A DNA stretch of 64,000 bases from JAWVFM01 sp963841455 (GTDB taxonomy: Bacteria > Actinomycetota > Thermoleophilia > Solirubrobacterales > 70-9): assembly GCA_963841455.1 (NCBI GenBank), contig CAWJCU010000008.1, positions 1-64,000 on the forward strand, read 5' to 3'. The notes under the pieces are model-generated. The model worked only from the letters and a program-made list of their open reading frames with translations, did not search any database and was not told where the DNA came from. Position 1 is the stretch's first letter; every line of letters starts with the position of its first letter. The position numbers and the translations under genes are program-made. This document shows, in pieces, positions 38,266 through 46,037 of the stretch.

Positions 38266-40682
38266 CCGGCCGCCTCCTCCACCTTGCTGACCTCGACGGC
38301 GGTGGCGCCCGACAGGACATTGGCGCCGTTCTCGGCGAGCCCCTCGATCAGGAACCCGGCGCCTTCGCGCATGCGCTCGTGCACCGTCACGCGCGCCCGC
38401 ACGCTGGATCCGTTCGACCGGACATCGACCTCGTCGCCCTGCGCGACGCCGAGGCGCTCGGCATCGGCGGGGGCGAGCTCGAGATGCTGGCTCGGAACGA
38501 GGAACCGCAGGGCGGGAGATCGCTCCGCGGCCTCGGCAGCCCAAAGGTCCCGATAGGTGCCGAGTTCCAGTCCTTGTCCTTCAGGGGCGTCGGGCGTTGC
38601 TCCGGGCGAACCTTCGACGAGGGCAGAATCCTCGGCGGCAGAGCGCTGCGGCTCAGCCGAGGAGGGTGAGACCGGGGCAATGCCCGACGCCCCATCCCCT
38701 CGCTCCTGCCATCTGATGCCGAGGCCACCGATTTCCTCCGCCGTGATCCCGGCGTAGAAGGAGACTTCCAACGCGAGCGCTTCGAGCGCCTCGGCGGCTG
38801 AGTCGATCCCGGTCTCGTCGCCCAGCCGGGCGGCCAGCTCCGCGAGCACCTCCCACCCCGGGCGGACGGCGCCGGGCGCCGGGACGTTCGGCCGCACCCG
38901 CTGGAGGCGCCCGTCGGGATGCGTGACCGTGCCCTCCTTCTCCGCGTACGCCTCGGCGGGCAGGTGGACGTCGGCGTGACCTCCGGACTCGTTGCCGAAC
39001 ATCGACACGGAGACGACGAAGTCGGCGGCGCCGAGCGCTGCGCGCCAGCCCTTCGAGTCGGGCAGGTCGCGCACGGGGTCGGCCTCCCACAGGATCAGCC
39101 CCTCGATCTCGCCGGTCTCCAAAGCCGCCTTGATCTCATCGGCGGTCTTGCCGGCGTCAGCTGCGGCGAGGCCCGGCCCGACTCCGGGAAGGCATCCGAC
39201 CTCTCGAAGCCCGCGGCCGTTCGCGCCCGCGGGCACCTCCATCAGCTTGGCGCCAACGCGGCGCGCGAGCTCGAGCACGGGGCCTGCGCCGTCGCCGCCC
39301 ATCGCCCGCTCGCCGTAGAGGATGACCACGTTGTCGACGGACTCGAGGACGCTCGCGATCTCGGTCGGCCGCGAGGCGGCCCACCCGGCGGCGCCGCCGG
39401 GCTCGAATCGGGTGACCTCCTCGGCTCCGCCGTCGAGCGCCGTGGGCCGCGCCGACGCGACGACGAGCTTGGCGCCGCCGAGCCGCACCGCCTTGCGGAT
39501 CCGCAGGTCGAGGATCGGCATCTCGTGGAGGGGGTCGCAGTCGAGCACGAGGATCGCGTCGGCGGAGCCGACTTCGCTGATCGACGCCGCTCGCTCGGGC
39601 CGCGAAAGCTCGACGAGCAGGTCGCGCGACGGGCCTGGTGTCGGGCGCGAGTCCACGTGGGGCGAGCCGAGCGCCCCGCGAACGATTCGTTGAACCAGGT
39701 AGCCCTCCTCGTTGGTCGCCGAGCCGCCGACGAGAGCGGCGACCTTGCCGCGGGCCGCGCCGAGCCCCTCGGCCACCTTGCCGATCGCCTCCGCCCACGT
39801 CGCGTCGCGCAGCGCGCCGCCGGCGCGGATCTGCGGCCGCGCCGGGCGGTCTGGCGAGGAGATCATCTGAAAGCCGAAGCGCCCCTTGTCGCAAAGCCAC
39901 CCGTCGTCGACGTCGTGGTTGTCGCGGGCCAGGACGCGGTTTACCTCCTCGTCGCGGACCGTGAACTTCACGTTGCACTGAGAGGGGCAGAGGGTGCAGA
40001 CCGAGCCCGCGTCCTCGATGTCCCAGGGGCGCGCGCGGAAGCGATAGGCCTCGGAGGTGAGCGCGCCGACCGGGCAGAGCTCGATGACGTTGCCGTGGAA
40101 GGGGGCGATGTAGGGGCGGTCGTCGAACGTGCCGACGTATGTCTGCGCCCCGCGGGCGAGAAGCTGGAGCTGCTCGTCCTCGGCGATCTCCTGACTGAAG
40201 CGAACGCAGCGGTAGCAGAGGATGCAGCGCTCGCGGTCGATCCGAACGAGCGGGGAAAGCGGGACCGGCTTCTGGAAGTGGCGCTTGGGATCGGTGACGC
40301 GGCTGTGCCCGGGGCCCCAGCCCATAGCGATGTCCTGGAGTGGGCACTCGCCGCCCTTGTCGCACACCGGGCAATCGAGCGGGTGGTTGACGAGCAGGAA
40401 CTCGACGACGGCGTTCTGCGCCTCGACCACACGATCCGTCTGCGTGTAGACCACCATTCCGTCCCGCACGGGCGTAGAGCAGGCGGTCTGGAGCTTCGGG
40501 ATGCCCTCGATCTCGACGAGGCACATGCGACACGCGCCCACCGGATGCCCGAGCTTCGGCTCGTAGCAGAAGACGGGGATCTCGACGTCTCCGCCCTTCG
40601 CCGCGTCGACGAGCATCTGGCCCTCGGGCGCCGTGACCTCGACCCCGTCGACGACGAGGGTGATCTGGAGACCGGGGCTCAC
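38262..40682 (-). CDS. nuoG: NADH-quinone oxidoreductase subunit G
   Basis: 806 residues, GTG start at 40682. N-terminal 2Fe-2S motif (CYEPKLGHPVGACRMC), the His-ligated cluster (HPLDCPVCDKGGEC), a further cluster (CILCYRC with ELCPVGAL), and then CTLCPSQC followed 27 residues later by Cys, the exact CxxCxxxCx27C motif of the extra cluster N7. The rest is a molybdopterin-oxidoreductase-like domain without cofactor-ligand evidence. An Ala/Pro/Ser/Glu-rich stretch of about 45 residues (around 685-730) looks like a disordered linker. Confidence 0.97.
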   Translation of the reverse strand: MSPGLQITLVVDGVEVTAPEGQMLVDAAKGGDVEIPVFCYEPKLGHPVGACRMCLVEIEGIPKLQTACSTPVRDGMVVYTQTDRVVEAQNAVVEFLLVNHPLDCPVCDKGGECPLQDIAMGWGPGHSRVTDPKRHFQKPVPLSPLVRIDRERCILCYRCVRFSQEIAEDEQLQLLARGAQTYVGTFDDRPYIAPFHGNVIELCPVGALTSEAYRFRARPWDIEDAGSVCTLCPSQCNVKFTVRDEEVNRVLARDNHDVDDGWLCDKGRFGFQMISSPDRPARPQIRAGGALRDATWAEAIGKVAEGLGAARGKVAALVGGSATNEEGYLVQRIVRGALGSPHVDSRPTPGPSRDLLVELSRPERAASISEVGSADAILVLDCDPLHEMPILDLRIRKAVRLGGAKLVVASARPTALDGGAEEVTRFEPGGAAGWAASRPTEIASVLESVDNVVILYGERAMGGDGAGPVLELARRVGAKLMEVPAGANGRGLREVGCLPGVGPGLAAADAGKTADEIKAALETGEIEGLILWEADPVRDLPDSKGWRAALGAADFVVSVSMFGNESGGHADVHLPAEAYAEKEGTVTHPDGRLQRVRPNVPAPGAVRPGWEVLAELAARLGDETGIDSAAEALEALALEVSFYAGITAEEIGGLGIRWQERGDGASGIAPVSPSSAEPQRSAAEDSALVEGSPGATPDAPEGQGLELGTYRDLWAAEAAERSPALRFLVPSQHLELAPADAERLGVAQGDEVDVRSNGSSVRARVTVHERMREGAGFLIEGLAENGANVLSGATAVEVSKVEEAAG

Positions 40683-41950
40683 GCCGCCACCGCCTCAGCC
40701 TTGATGCCCGGCATCAGCCCCTCGAACTCCGGCCGGAACTTCTTCACCATCGCCCCGACCGGCATCGCCATCGAGTCGCCGAGCACGCAGAGGCAGTGCC
40801 CGATGATGTTCTCCTGGACCGAGGAGATGATGTCGAGGTCCATCGGCGTCGCGTCGCCGCGCACGACCCGCTCGAGCATCTTCACGGTCCAGTTCGTGCC
40901 CTCGCGGCAGGGCGTGCACTTCCCGCACGACTCGTGGTGGTAAAAGCGCGCGGTTCGTAGCGCCAGCTCGGGGATCGAGACAGTCTCGTCGGCGACGATG
41001 ATGGCGCCTGATCCGAGCATCGAGCCGGCCTCCGCCATCGCCTCGAACGAGTAGGGAAGATCGAGGTCGTCCTCGGTCAGCACCGGCGCCGAGGAGCCAC
41101 CCGGGAACCAGGCCTTCACGCGGTGGCCGTCCGGCGGTCCGCCGGCGAGTCCGTAGATGATCTCCCGCGAGGGGACTCCGAGCTCGATCTCGTAGTTGCC
41201 GGGACGCTGGACGCAACCGGAGACCGAGACGACCTTCGTGCCGGTCGACTGGTCGGTGCCGTGCCGCTTGTACCAGTCGGGGCCGTTGGAGACGATCAGC
41301 GGCACGTTCATGAGCGTCTCGACGTTGTTGATCAGCGTCGGGCCGCCATAGAGTCCCTGGACGGCCGGAAACGGCGGCTTGAGCCGCGGGTTGCCGCGCT
41401 TCCCCTCGAGCGAGTCGAGCAGCGCGGTCTCCTCGCCGCAGATATACGCGCCCGCGCCACGGTGGACGACGAGCTCCACGGTCATCCCGCTTCCGAGCAC
41501 GTCCTCCCCGAGGAAGCCGGCCGCATAGGCCTCGGCGACGGCCGCGTCGAGCCCATCGGCGACCTCCGCGTACTCGCCGCGGATGAAGATGAAGGCCCTC
41601 GTCGCGTCGACCGCCAGCGCGGCAATCGCGACGCCCTCGACGAGCAGGTGCGGGTTCTTGAACATGAGCTCGCGGTCCTTGAAGGTGCCCGGCTCCGACT
41701 CGTCGGCGTTGCAGCAGAGGTACTTGTCCATCTCGCCGCGGGGGAGGAAGGAACCCTTCTTGCCCATCGAGAAGCCGGCGCCGCCGCGGCCGCGAAGGCC
41801 GGATTGCTCGAGCTCGGACAGCAGCTCGTCCGGGTCCATGCCGCGGTACGCCCGTTCGAGCGCCGAGTAGCCTCCGCAGCGGCGGTAGCCGTCGATCGTG
41901 CGCAGCTCCGGGTCGTCGACGCCGCGGAAGAGGATGCGGCTCTCAGCCAT
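40679..41950 (-). CDS. nuoF: NADH-quinone oxidoreductase subunit F
   Basis: About 423 residues, NADH- and FMN-binding subunit. GLRGRGGAGFSMGKKGSF binds NADH, CCNADESEPGTFKDRELM binds FMN, GAYICGEETALLDSLEG continues the flavin site, and ESCGKCTPCREGTNW with a later Cys in HCLC holds 4Fe-4S cluster N3. ATG at 41950 overlaps nuoE by 8 bases; its stop overlaps the nuoG start. Confidence 0.97.
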   Translation of the reverse strand: MAESRILFRGVDDPELRTIDGYRRCGGYSALERAYRGMDPDELLSELEQSGLRGRGGAGFSMGKKGSFLPRGEMDKYLCCNADESEPGTFKDRELMFKNPHLLVEGVAIAALAVDATRAFIFIRGEYAEVADGLDAAVAEAYAAGFLGEDVLGSGMTVELVVHRGAGAYICGEETALLDSLEGKRGNPRLKPPFPAVQGLYGGPTLINNVETLMNVPLIVSNGPDWYKRHGTDQSTGTKVVSVSGCVQRPGNYEIELGVPSREIIYGLAGGPPDGHRVKAWFPGGSSAPVLTEDDLDLPYSFEAMAEAGSMLGSGAIIVADETVSIPELALRTARFYHHESCGKCTPCREGTNWTVKMLERVVRGDATPMDLDIISSVQENIIGHCLCVLGDSMAMPVGAMVKKFRPEFEGLMPGIKAEAVAA

Positions 41951-42662
41951 CGCCGTCGCCCACCTTGAGACGAAAGTCACCGTCTCCCGAGCCCCCGGCG
42001 AGTGGCCGCTTGGCGAGCGCCCTCTCGGCGACCGGCTCGGCGCCCGCACGAAGCTCCGAGACCGCCCTCGCGGCGTCGGCCGGGTCGAGCGGCCCGTAGT
42101 AGCGCTCGTCGATCGAGGCCATCGGCGCGATGTCGCAGGCGCCGAGGCACTCGAAGCCCGAGACGAACAGCTCGCCGTCGTCCGAGCTGGCCCCGCCATG
42201 GCCCGCCTCGTCGGCGTCGCACCCCGCCGCCTCGCAGAACGCGTCCAGCAGCTGGTCGCCGCCGCGCATCCAGCATGAGATGTTGGTGCAGACGAGGACG
42301 CGGTGGCGCCCCACCGGCTCGAGCCGGAAGAGGTCGTAGAAGCTCGCGACGGACTCGAGGAAGCCGGGGGTCAGTCCCATGACCGCCGCCGCCTCGCGGA
42401 TGCCGTCGGGCGAGCACCAGCCGTACCGGCGCTGGACTGCCCAGAGGGCGGGGATGGAGGCCGAGCGAAGCTCGGGGTAGCGACCCATGGCCGCCTCGAT
42501 CTCCTCCTTCAGGTCGTCGGGAACGTCGACCTCGTGGAGCTCGGGCACGGCCTCGGCGTCCTCGGGCCGCATCGAGGCGATGAGCGCGTGGCGGTCGGCG
42601 GCCGAGAGGTCGTCGGTCGGGATGATCTCCGGCACCCAGGCATCGCCGGCTTCCGGGCTCAC
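41943..42662 (-). CDS. nuoE: NADH-quinone oxidoreductase subunit E
   Basis: About 239 residues, thioredoxin-like 2Fe-2S subunit (cluster N1a). GTG at 42662 overlaps the nuoD stop. Cluster ligands are CTNISC and ECLGAC; ALWAVQRRYGWCSPDGIREA and VASFYDLFRLEPVGRHRVLV are typical. The N-terminus is longer than usual by about 40 acidic residues, and there is a C-terminal extension (ALAKRPLAGGSGDGDFRLKV). Confidence 0.95.
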   Translation of the reverse strand: MSPEAGDAWVPEIIPTDDLSAADRHALIASMRPEDAEAVPELHEVDVPDDLKEEIEAAMGRYPELRSASIPALWAVQRRYGWCSPDGIREAAAVMGLTPGFLESVASFYDLFRLEPVGRHRVLVCTNISCWMRGGDQLLDAFCEAAGCDADEAGHGGASSDDGELFVSGFECLGACDIAPMASIDERYYGPLDPADAARAVSELRAGAEPVAERALAKRPLAGGSGDGDFRLKVGDGDG

Positions 42663-43921
42663 CTGTCGATCCCCCCGAGGATGGGGTCGAGCATCGCCAG
42701 GTTCTGGATCAGGTCGGCAAGGTAGCCCCCGACGCACATCTCGCGCAGCGCCTGGAGGTTGACGAATGACGGCTCGCGGAAATGAACTCGGGCCGGCTTC
42801 GCGGAGCCGTCGGCCAGGATGAAGCAGCCGATCTCGCCCCGCGGCGACTCGACCGCGTAGTAGGCCTCGCCCGGCGGCACGCGGTATCCCTCGGTGACGA
42901 GCTTGAAGTGGTGGATCAGCGCCTCCATCGAGGTCGAGAGCTCGTGGCGCGGGGGAAGGACGTACTTGCGGTCGTCGGAGATCCACGGCCCCTCGGGGAG
43001 CCCCTCCACCGCCTGCCGGACGATGCGCGCCGACTCCCGCATCTCCGTCACGCGGACCTTGAACCGGTCCCAGCCGTCGCCGACCGTGCCGACCGGGATC
43101 TTGAAGTCGAAGTCCGCGTAGGAGAGCTCCGGGGCGGCCTTGCGAAGGTCCCAGGGCTCGCCCGCGGCGCGCAGCAGCGGTCCCGTCACGCCGAGCTCGA
43201 GCAGGCGTTCCTTCGGGACCGTGCCGACGCCCTTGGTCCGGTTGAGAAAGATCTCGTTGTTGGTGAGAAGCGCCTCGTACTGGTCGACTCGGGTCGGGAA
43301 CTCGGCGCAGAACCGAAGCACCGCTTCGGCGAAGCCGACCGGGATGTCCTCGGCTACGCCCCCGACCTGGAAGTAGCGGGTGTGCATCCGCTGCCCGGTC
43401 GACATCTCGAACAGGTCGAGCAGGCGGTCGCGGTCGCGGAAGCAGTAGAAGAACATCGACATCGCCCCGAGGTCGAGCGCCGAGGTGCCGAGCCAGACAA
43501 GGTGCGAGTGGATCCGGCTGAGCTCCATGTGGATCACCCTCAGGTATTTGGCGCGGTCCGGGATCTCGAGCTCGATCAGCCGCTCGATGCAGCCGACGAA
43601 CGCCTCCATGTTCGAGAAGTAGGCGAGGTAGTCCATCCGCTCCACGAACGGGATCGCCTTCCAGTAGCTCTTGTCCTCGCAGTTCTTCTCGATCCCGGTG
43701 TGGACATAGCCCATGATCGGCTTCAGATCGCGGACCACCTCGCCCTCGAGGCTCACGAGGAGGCGCAGCACCCCGTGCGTCGCGGGGTGGTGCGGGCCCA
43801 TGTTGACCGTGAGCATCTCCTGGTCGGCGTCCGCCTCGGTCTGCTCCACGACCGAGCTGCCGATGACCTGGGCCTCGCTGTAGGAGGGAGCGTCGCGGCC
43901 GACCGACCCGGTCGCGCTCAT
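42659..43921 (-). CDS. nuoD: NADH-quinone oxidoreductase subunit D
   Basis: About 420 residues, 49-kDa-type subunit lining the quinone site. MLTVNMGPHHPATHGVLRLL (quinone-site His), GYVHTGIEKNCEDKSYWKAI, MELSRIHSHLVWLGTSALDL, and the ending GGYLADLIQNLAMLDPILGG with DR identify it. ATG at 43921 overlaps the nuoC stop (ATGA). Confidence 0.97.
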   Translation of the reverse strand: MSATGSVGRDAPSYSEAQVIGSSVVEQTEADADQEMLTVNMGPHHPATHGVLRLLVSLEGEVVRDLKPIMGYVHTGIEKNCEDKSYWKAIPFVERMDYLAYFSNMEAFVGCIERLIELEIPDRAKYLRVIHMELSRIHSHLVWLGTSALDLGAMSMFFYCFRDRDRLLDLFEMSTGQRMHTRYFQVGGVAEDIPVGFAEAVLRFCAEFPTRVDQYEALLTNNEIFLNRTKGVGTVPKERLLELGVTGPLLRAAGEPWDLRKAAPELSYADFDFKIPVGTVGDGWDRFKVRVTEMRESARIVRQAVEGLPEGPWISDDRKYVLPPRHELSTSMEALIHHFKLVTEGYRVPPGEAYYAVESPRGEIGCFILADGSAKPARVHFREPSFVNLQALREMCVGGYLADLIQNLAMLDPILGGIDR

Positions 43922-44448
43922 TCGAACCACCTCGGGACGTCGCGCTCGTTGTGGGTGAAGATCACCGGCTCACCGCCGACGGGGAAGTCGCGGCGCTGCG
44001 GCCAGCCGACGTAGTTCTCGGGCATGAGGATCCGACGCAGGTCTGGATGGCCGCGAAAGGCGATGCCGAAGAAGTCGTAGACCTCCCGCTCCTGGAAGTC
44101 GGCGGTCGGGAAGAGGTCGGTGATCGACTCGATCTGGGGCAGCTCGCCGTCCCCGGGGTCGGCCAGCGCGGCGCGGACCCGGAGCCGCTCGACGCGGTCC
44201 ATGCTCAGGAGCTCGTAGTGGACGCCGAACCGCGGCTCGGCGGGCAGGTAATCGACCCCGTGGACGCTCGCGAGGAAGCGGTACTCCTGGCCGGGGGTAT
44301 CGCGCAACCAAAGAAGCACGTCACGGATCGCCCCGGGATCGACCACGAGGCAGGCCTGGCCGTGCTCGTGGTAGGTGGAGAGAACGGCGCCGCTGCGGAC
44401 CTTGTCGAGCTCCTGCGCGATCAGCTCGAGGCCGGGCGCGTCGGGCAT
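43918..44448 (-). CDS. nuoC: NADH-quinone oxidoreductase subunit C
   Basis: 176 residues, 30-kDa-type subunit. FLASVHGVDYLPAEPRFGVH, ESITDLFPTADFQEREVYDF, FGIAFRGHPDLRRILMPENY and GWPQRRDFPVGGEP are the conserved C-terminal block. It is separate from nuoD, not fused as in some proteobacteria. ATG at 44448 overlaps the nuoB stop by one base. Confidence 0.96.
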   Translation of the reverse strand: MPDAPGLELIAQELDKVRSGAVLSTYHEHGQACLVVDPGAIRDVLLWLRDTPGQEYRFLASVHGVDYLPAEPRFGVHYELLSMDRVERLRVRAALADPGDGELPQIESITDLFPTADFQEREVYDFFGIAFRGHPDLRRILMPENYVGWPQRRDFPVGGEPVIFTHNERDVPRWFE

Positions 44449-45064
44449 CAGCCGACGCTCTCGCGAGCCGCCGCGTACGCCTCGAGGGCCTCGGCGCTGG
44501 GTGCGCCAATCGACTCGTCCCGCGCCCACTCCTCCGTGCCCTCGGCGTTGTAGCGTCGCCGCCACCCCGGGTCCGGGTTCCCCTGGATCATCCGCTGCAG
44601 CTTGTTGAAGCCGTAGATCAGCGCCTCGGGGCGCGGTGGGCACCCAGGGACGTGGATGTCCACGGGCATGAACTTGTCCGCGCCCTGGACGACGGCGTAG
44701 TTGGAGAACATGCCCCCCGACGAGGAGCAGGCTCCCATCGAGATCGCCCATTTCGGCTCCAGCATCTGGTCGTAGATGCGCCGGACGACCGGGGCCATCT
44801 TGATCGACACGCGCCCCGAGAGGATGATCATGTCCGCCTGCCGCGGCGAAGCCCGCATGTTCTCCGCCCCGAAGCGGGCGATGTCGTAGCGCGGGCTGAC
44901 GATCGACATCATCTCGATCGCGCAGCAGGCGAGCCCGAAGGTGAGGGGGAAGACCGAGTTCGACCGCCCCCAAGCCTGCATCTGCTCGAGCCGAGTGGTG
45001 AGAACGGCCTCCTCGACGTGCTCCTCGAGCTCCGCTCCGTCGAGGTCGCCTCGAAGGAGGTCAC
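44448..45064 (-). CDS. nuoB: NADH-quinone oxidoreductase subunit B
   Basis: Carries cluster N2, the last one before quinone. SVFPLTFGLACCAIEMMSIV (tandem Cys), GRVSIKMAPVVRRIYDQMLE, ISMGACSSSGGMFSNYAVVQ and HVPGCPPRPEALIYGFNKLQ hold the four cluster Cys. No ATG/GTG/TTG lies in frame before the conserved region apart from an ATG (about 44982) that would cut the N-terminus short. GTG at 45064 in another frame followed by a one-base shift near 45035 gives a normal N-terminus, so that is my choice. Confidence 0.93.
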
Positions 45065-45145
45065 GAGCGCGGACCTGCCGGACGCGGAGGTCGTCGACGG
45101 CCGGCGGCCCGTCGAGGGGCGCGAGGGCGCGGAGCTTCTCGCGCC

Positions 45146-45523
45146 TTACTTCCAGTTCAGGGCCCCCCGGCGCCAGACGTAGACGAGGCCGAGCAGGAGG
45201 AGGACCACGAACACGATGATCTCGGCGAGAACGAACACCGAATGTGCCCCCTTCAGGATCACCCCGACGGGGTAGAGGAACACCACCTCGATGTCGAAGA
45301 GGATGAAGAGCATCGCCACCATGTAGAAGCTGATGCCGAAGCGGAACGTGCGCGACACCTCGCTCGGCAGCCCGCACTCATAAGGGTCCTCCTTCGCCTT
45401 GCTCGCGCGCTTCGGCCCGATGATCCCGTTGAGGACCGCCAGCGTCGTTCCGGTGATGAGGCCGAGACCGCCGAAGACGAGCACTGGGAGGTAGCTGCTG
45501 AGCACGGCGGGCTGTTTATACAC
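45146..45523 (-). CDS. nuoA: NADH-quinone oxidoreductase subunit A
   Basis: 125 residues, three membrane helices. KEDPYECGLPSEVSRTFRFG contains the conserved Cys loop that gates the quinone channel, followed by ISFYMVAMLFILFDIEVVFL (conserved acidic pair). GTG at 45523 starts the first gene of the 14-gene operon. The gap of about 80 bases before nuoB is the only sizeable junction in the operon and may reflect an indel in the nuoB N-terminus. Confidence 0.96.
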   Translation of the reverse strand: MYKQPAVLSSYLPVLVFGGLGLITGTTLAVLNGIIGPKRASKAKEDPYECGLPSEVSRTFRFGISFYMVAMLFILFDIEVVFLYPVGVILKGAHSVFVLAEIIVFVVLLLLGLVYVWRRGALNWK

Positions 45524-45611
45524 CCGCAGGCGAGCTTGTGCGGAGTTGATACATAGTGCTTTTCCGCATCACCAACACGTTCGGCGAGGGACGACCTGCG
45601 AATCTGCCGCC
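45524..45611. promoter_or_regulatory. Divergent promoter region of nuo and a membrane gene
   Basis: The only AT-richer stretch for kilobases. It holds TACATAGT near 45550 and an inverted repeat TGCGGA (45539-45544) / TCCGCA (45563-45568) around it, so a regulator could bind over the -10 region. TATGTA on the minus strand is the best -10 for nuoA. Exact start points cannot be set. Confidence 0.45.
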
Positions 45612-46037
45612 GTGCTCGACGTCCACATCGCGAACGGCATCCTCCTCCTCGCCCTGAGCCTGGTGGCAGGGCTCTGGGGCGGGATCGCCTGGATCCGGCG
45701 ACGCCCGGCCGTCGGCTTCTGGTACGTGCTCCGCGCGATGCAGGTCTCGGCGGTGCTCCAGGCAGCGTTCGGATCCATCCTCCTGCTCAGCGGCCGCAAC
45801 GCGCCGAGCGGCCTGCACTACCTCTACGGCGTCCTGCCGCTCCTCGTTTCCCTCCTCGCCGAGGGCCTCCGAGCGGGCATCGCCGAGCGCGAGCTCGAGG
45901 GCCTCGACTTCGACTCGCTGCCCACCGAGCGCCGGCGTGCGATCGCGATGGCGATCACCCGCCGCGAGACCGGCGCGATGGCCGTCTCGGCGCTGGTGAT
46001 CTTCCTGCTCGCGCTGCGGGCGGCCACGACGAGCTGA
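45612..46037 (+). CDS. Small polytopic membrane protein
   Basis: 141 residues from GTG 45612; intact frame. Four hydrophobic segments: NGILLLALSLVAGLWGGIAW, MQVSAVLQAAFGSILLL, YLYGVLPLLVSLLAEGL and MAVSALVIFLLALRAA, with a charged loop (ERELEGLDFDSLPTERRRAI) between the last two. Divergent from nuoA with 88 bases between the starts. Family not recognised; shared control with nuo is possible. Confidence 0.6.
   Translation: MLDVHIANGILLLALSLVAGLWGGIAWIRRRPAVGFWYVLRAMQVSAVLQAAFGSILLLSGRNAPSGLHYLYGVLPLLVSLLAEGLRAGIAERELEGLDFDSLPTERRRAIAMAITRRETGAMAVSALVIFLLALRAATTS

Noticed and set aside
38919..40943. Open frame of 674 codons on the plus strand
   Set aside because: Exact antisense of nuoG with no recognisable domain.
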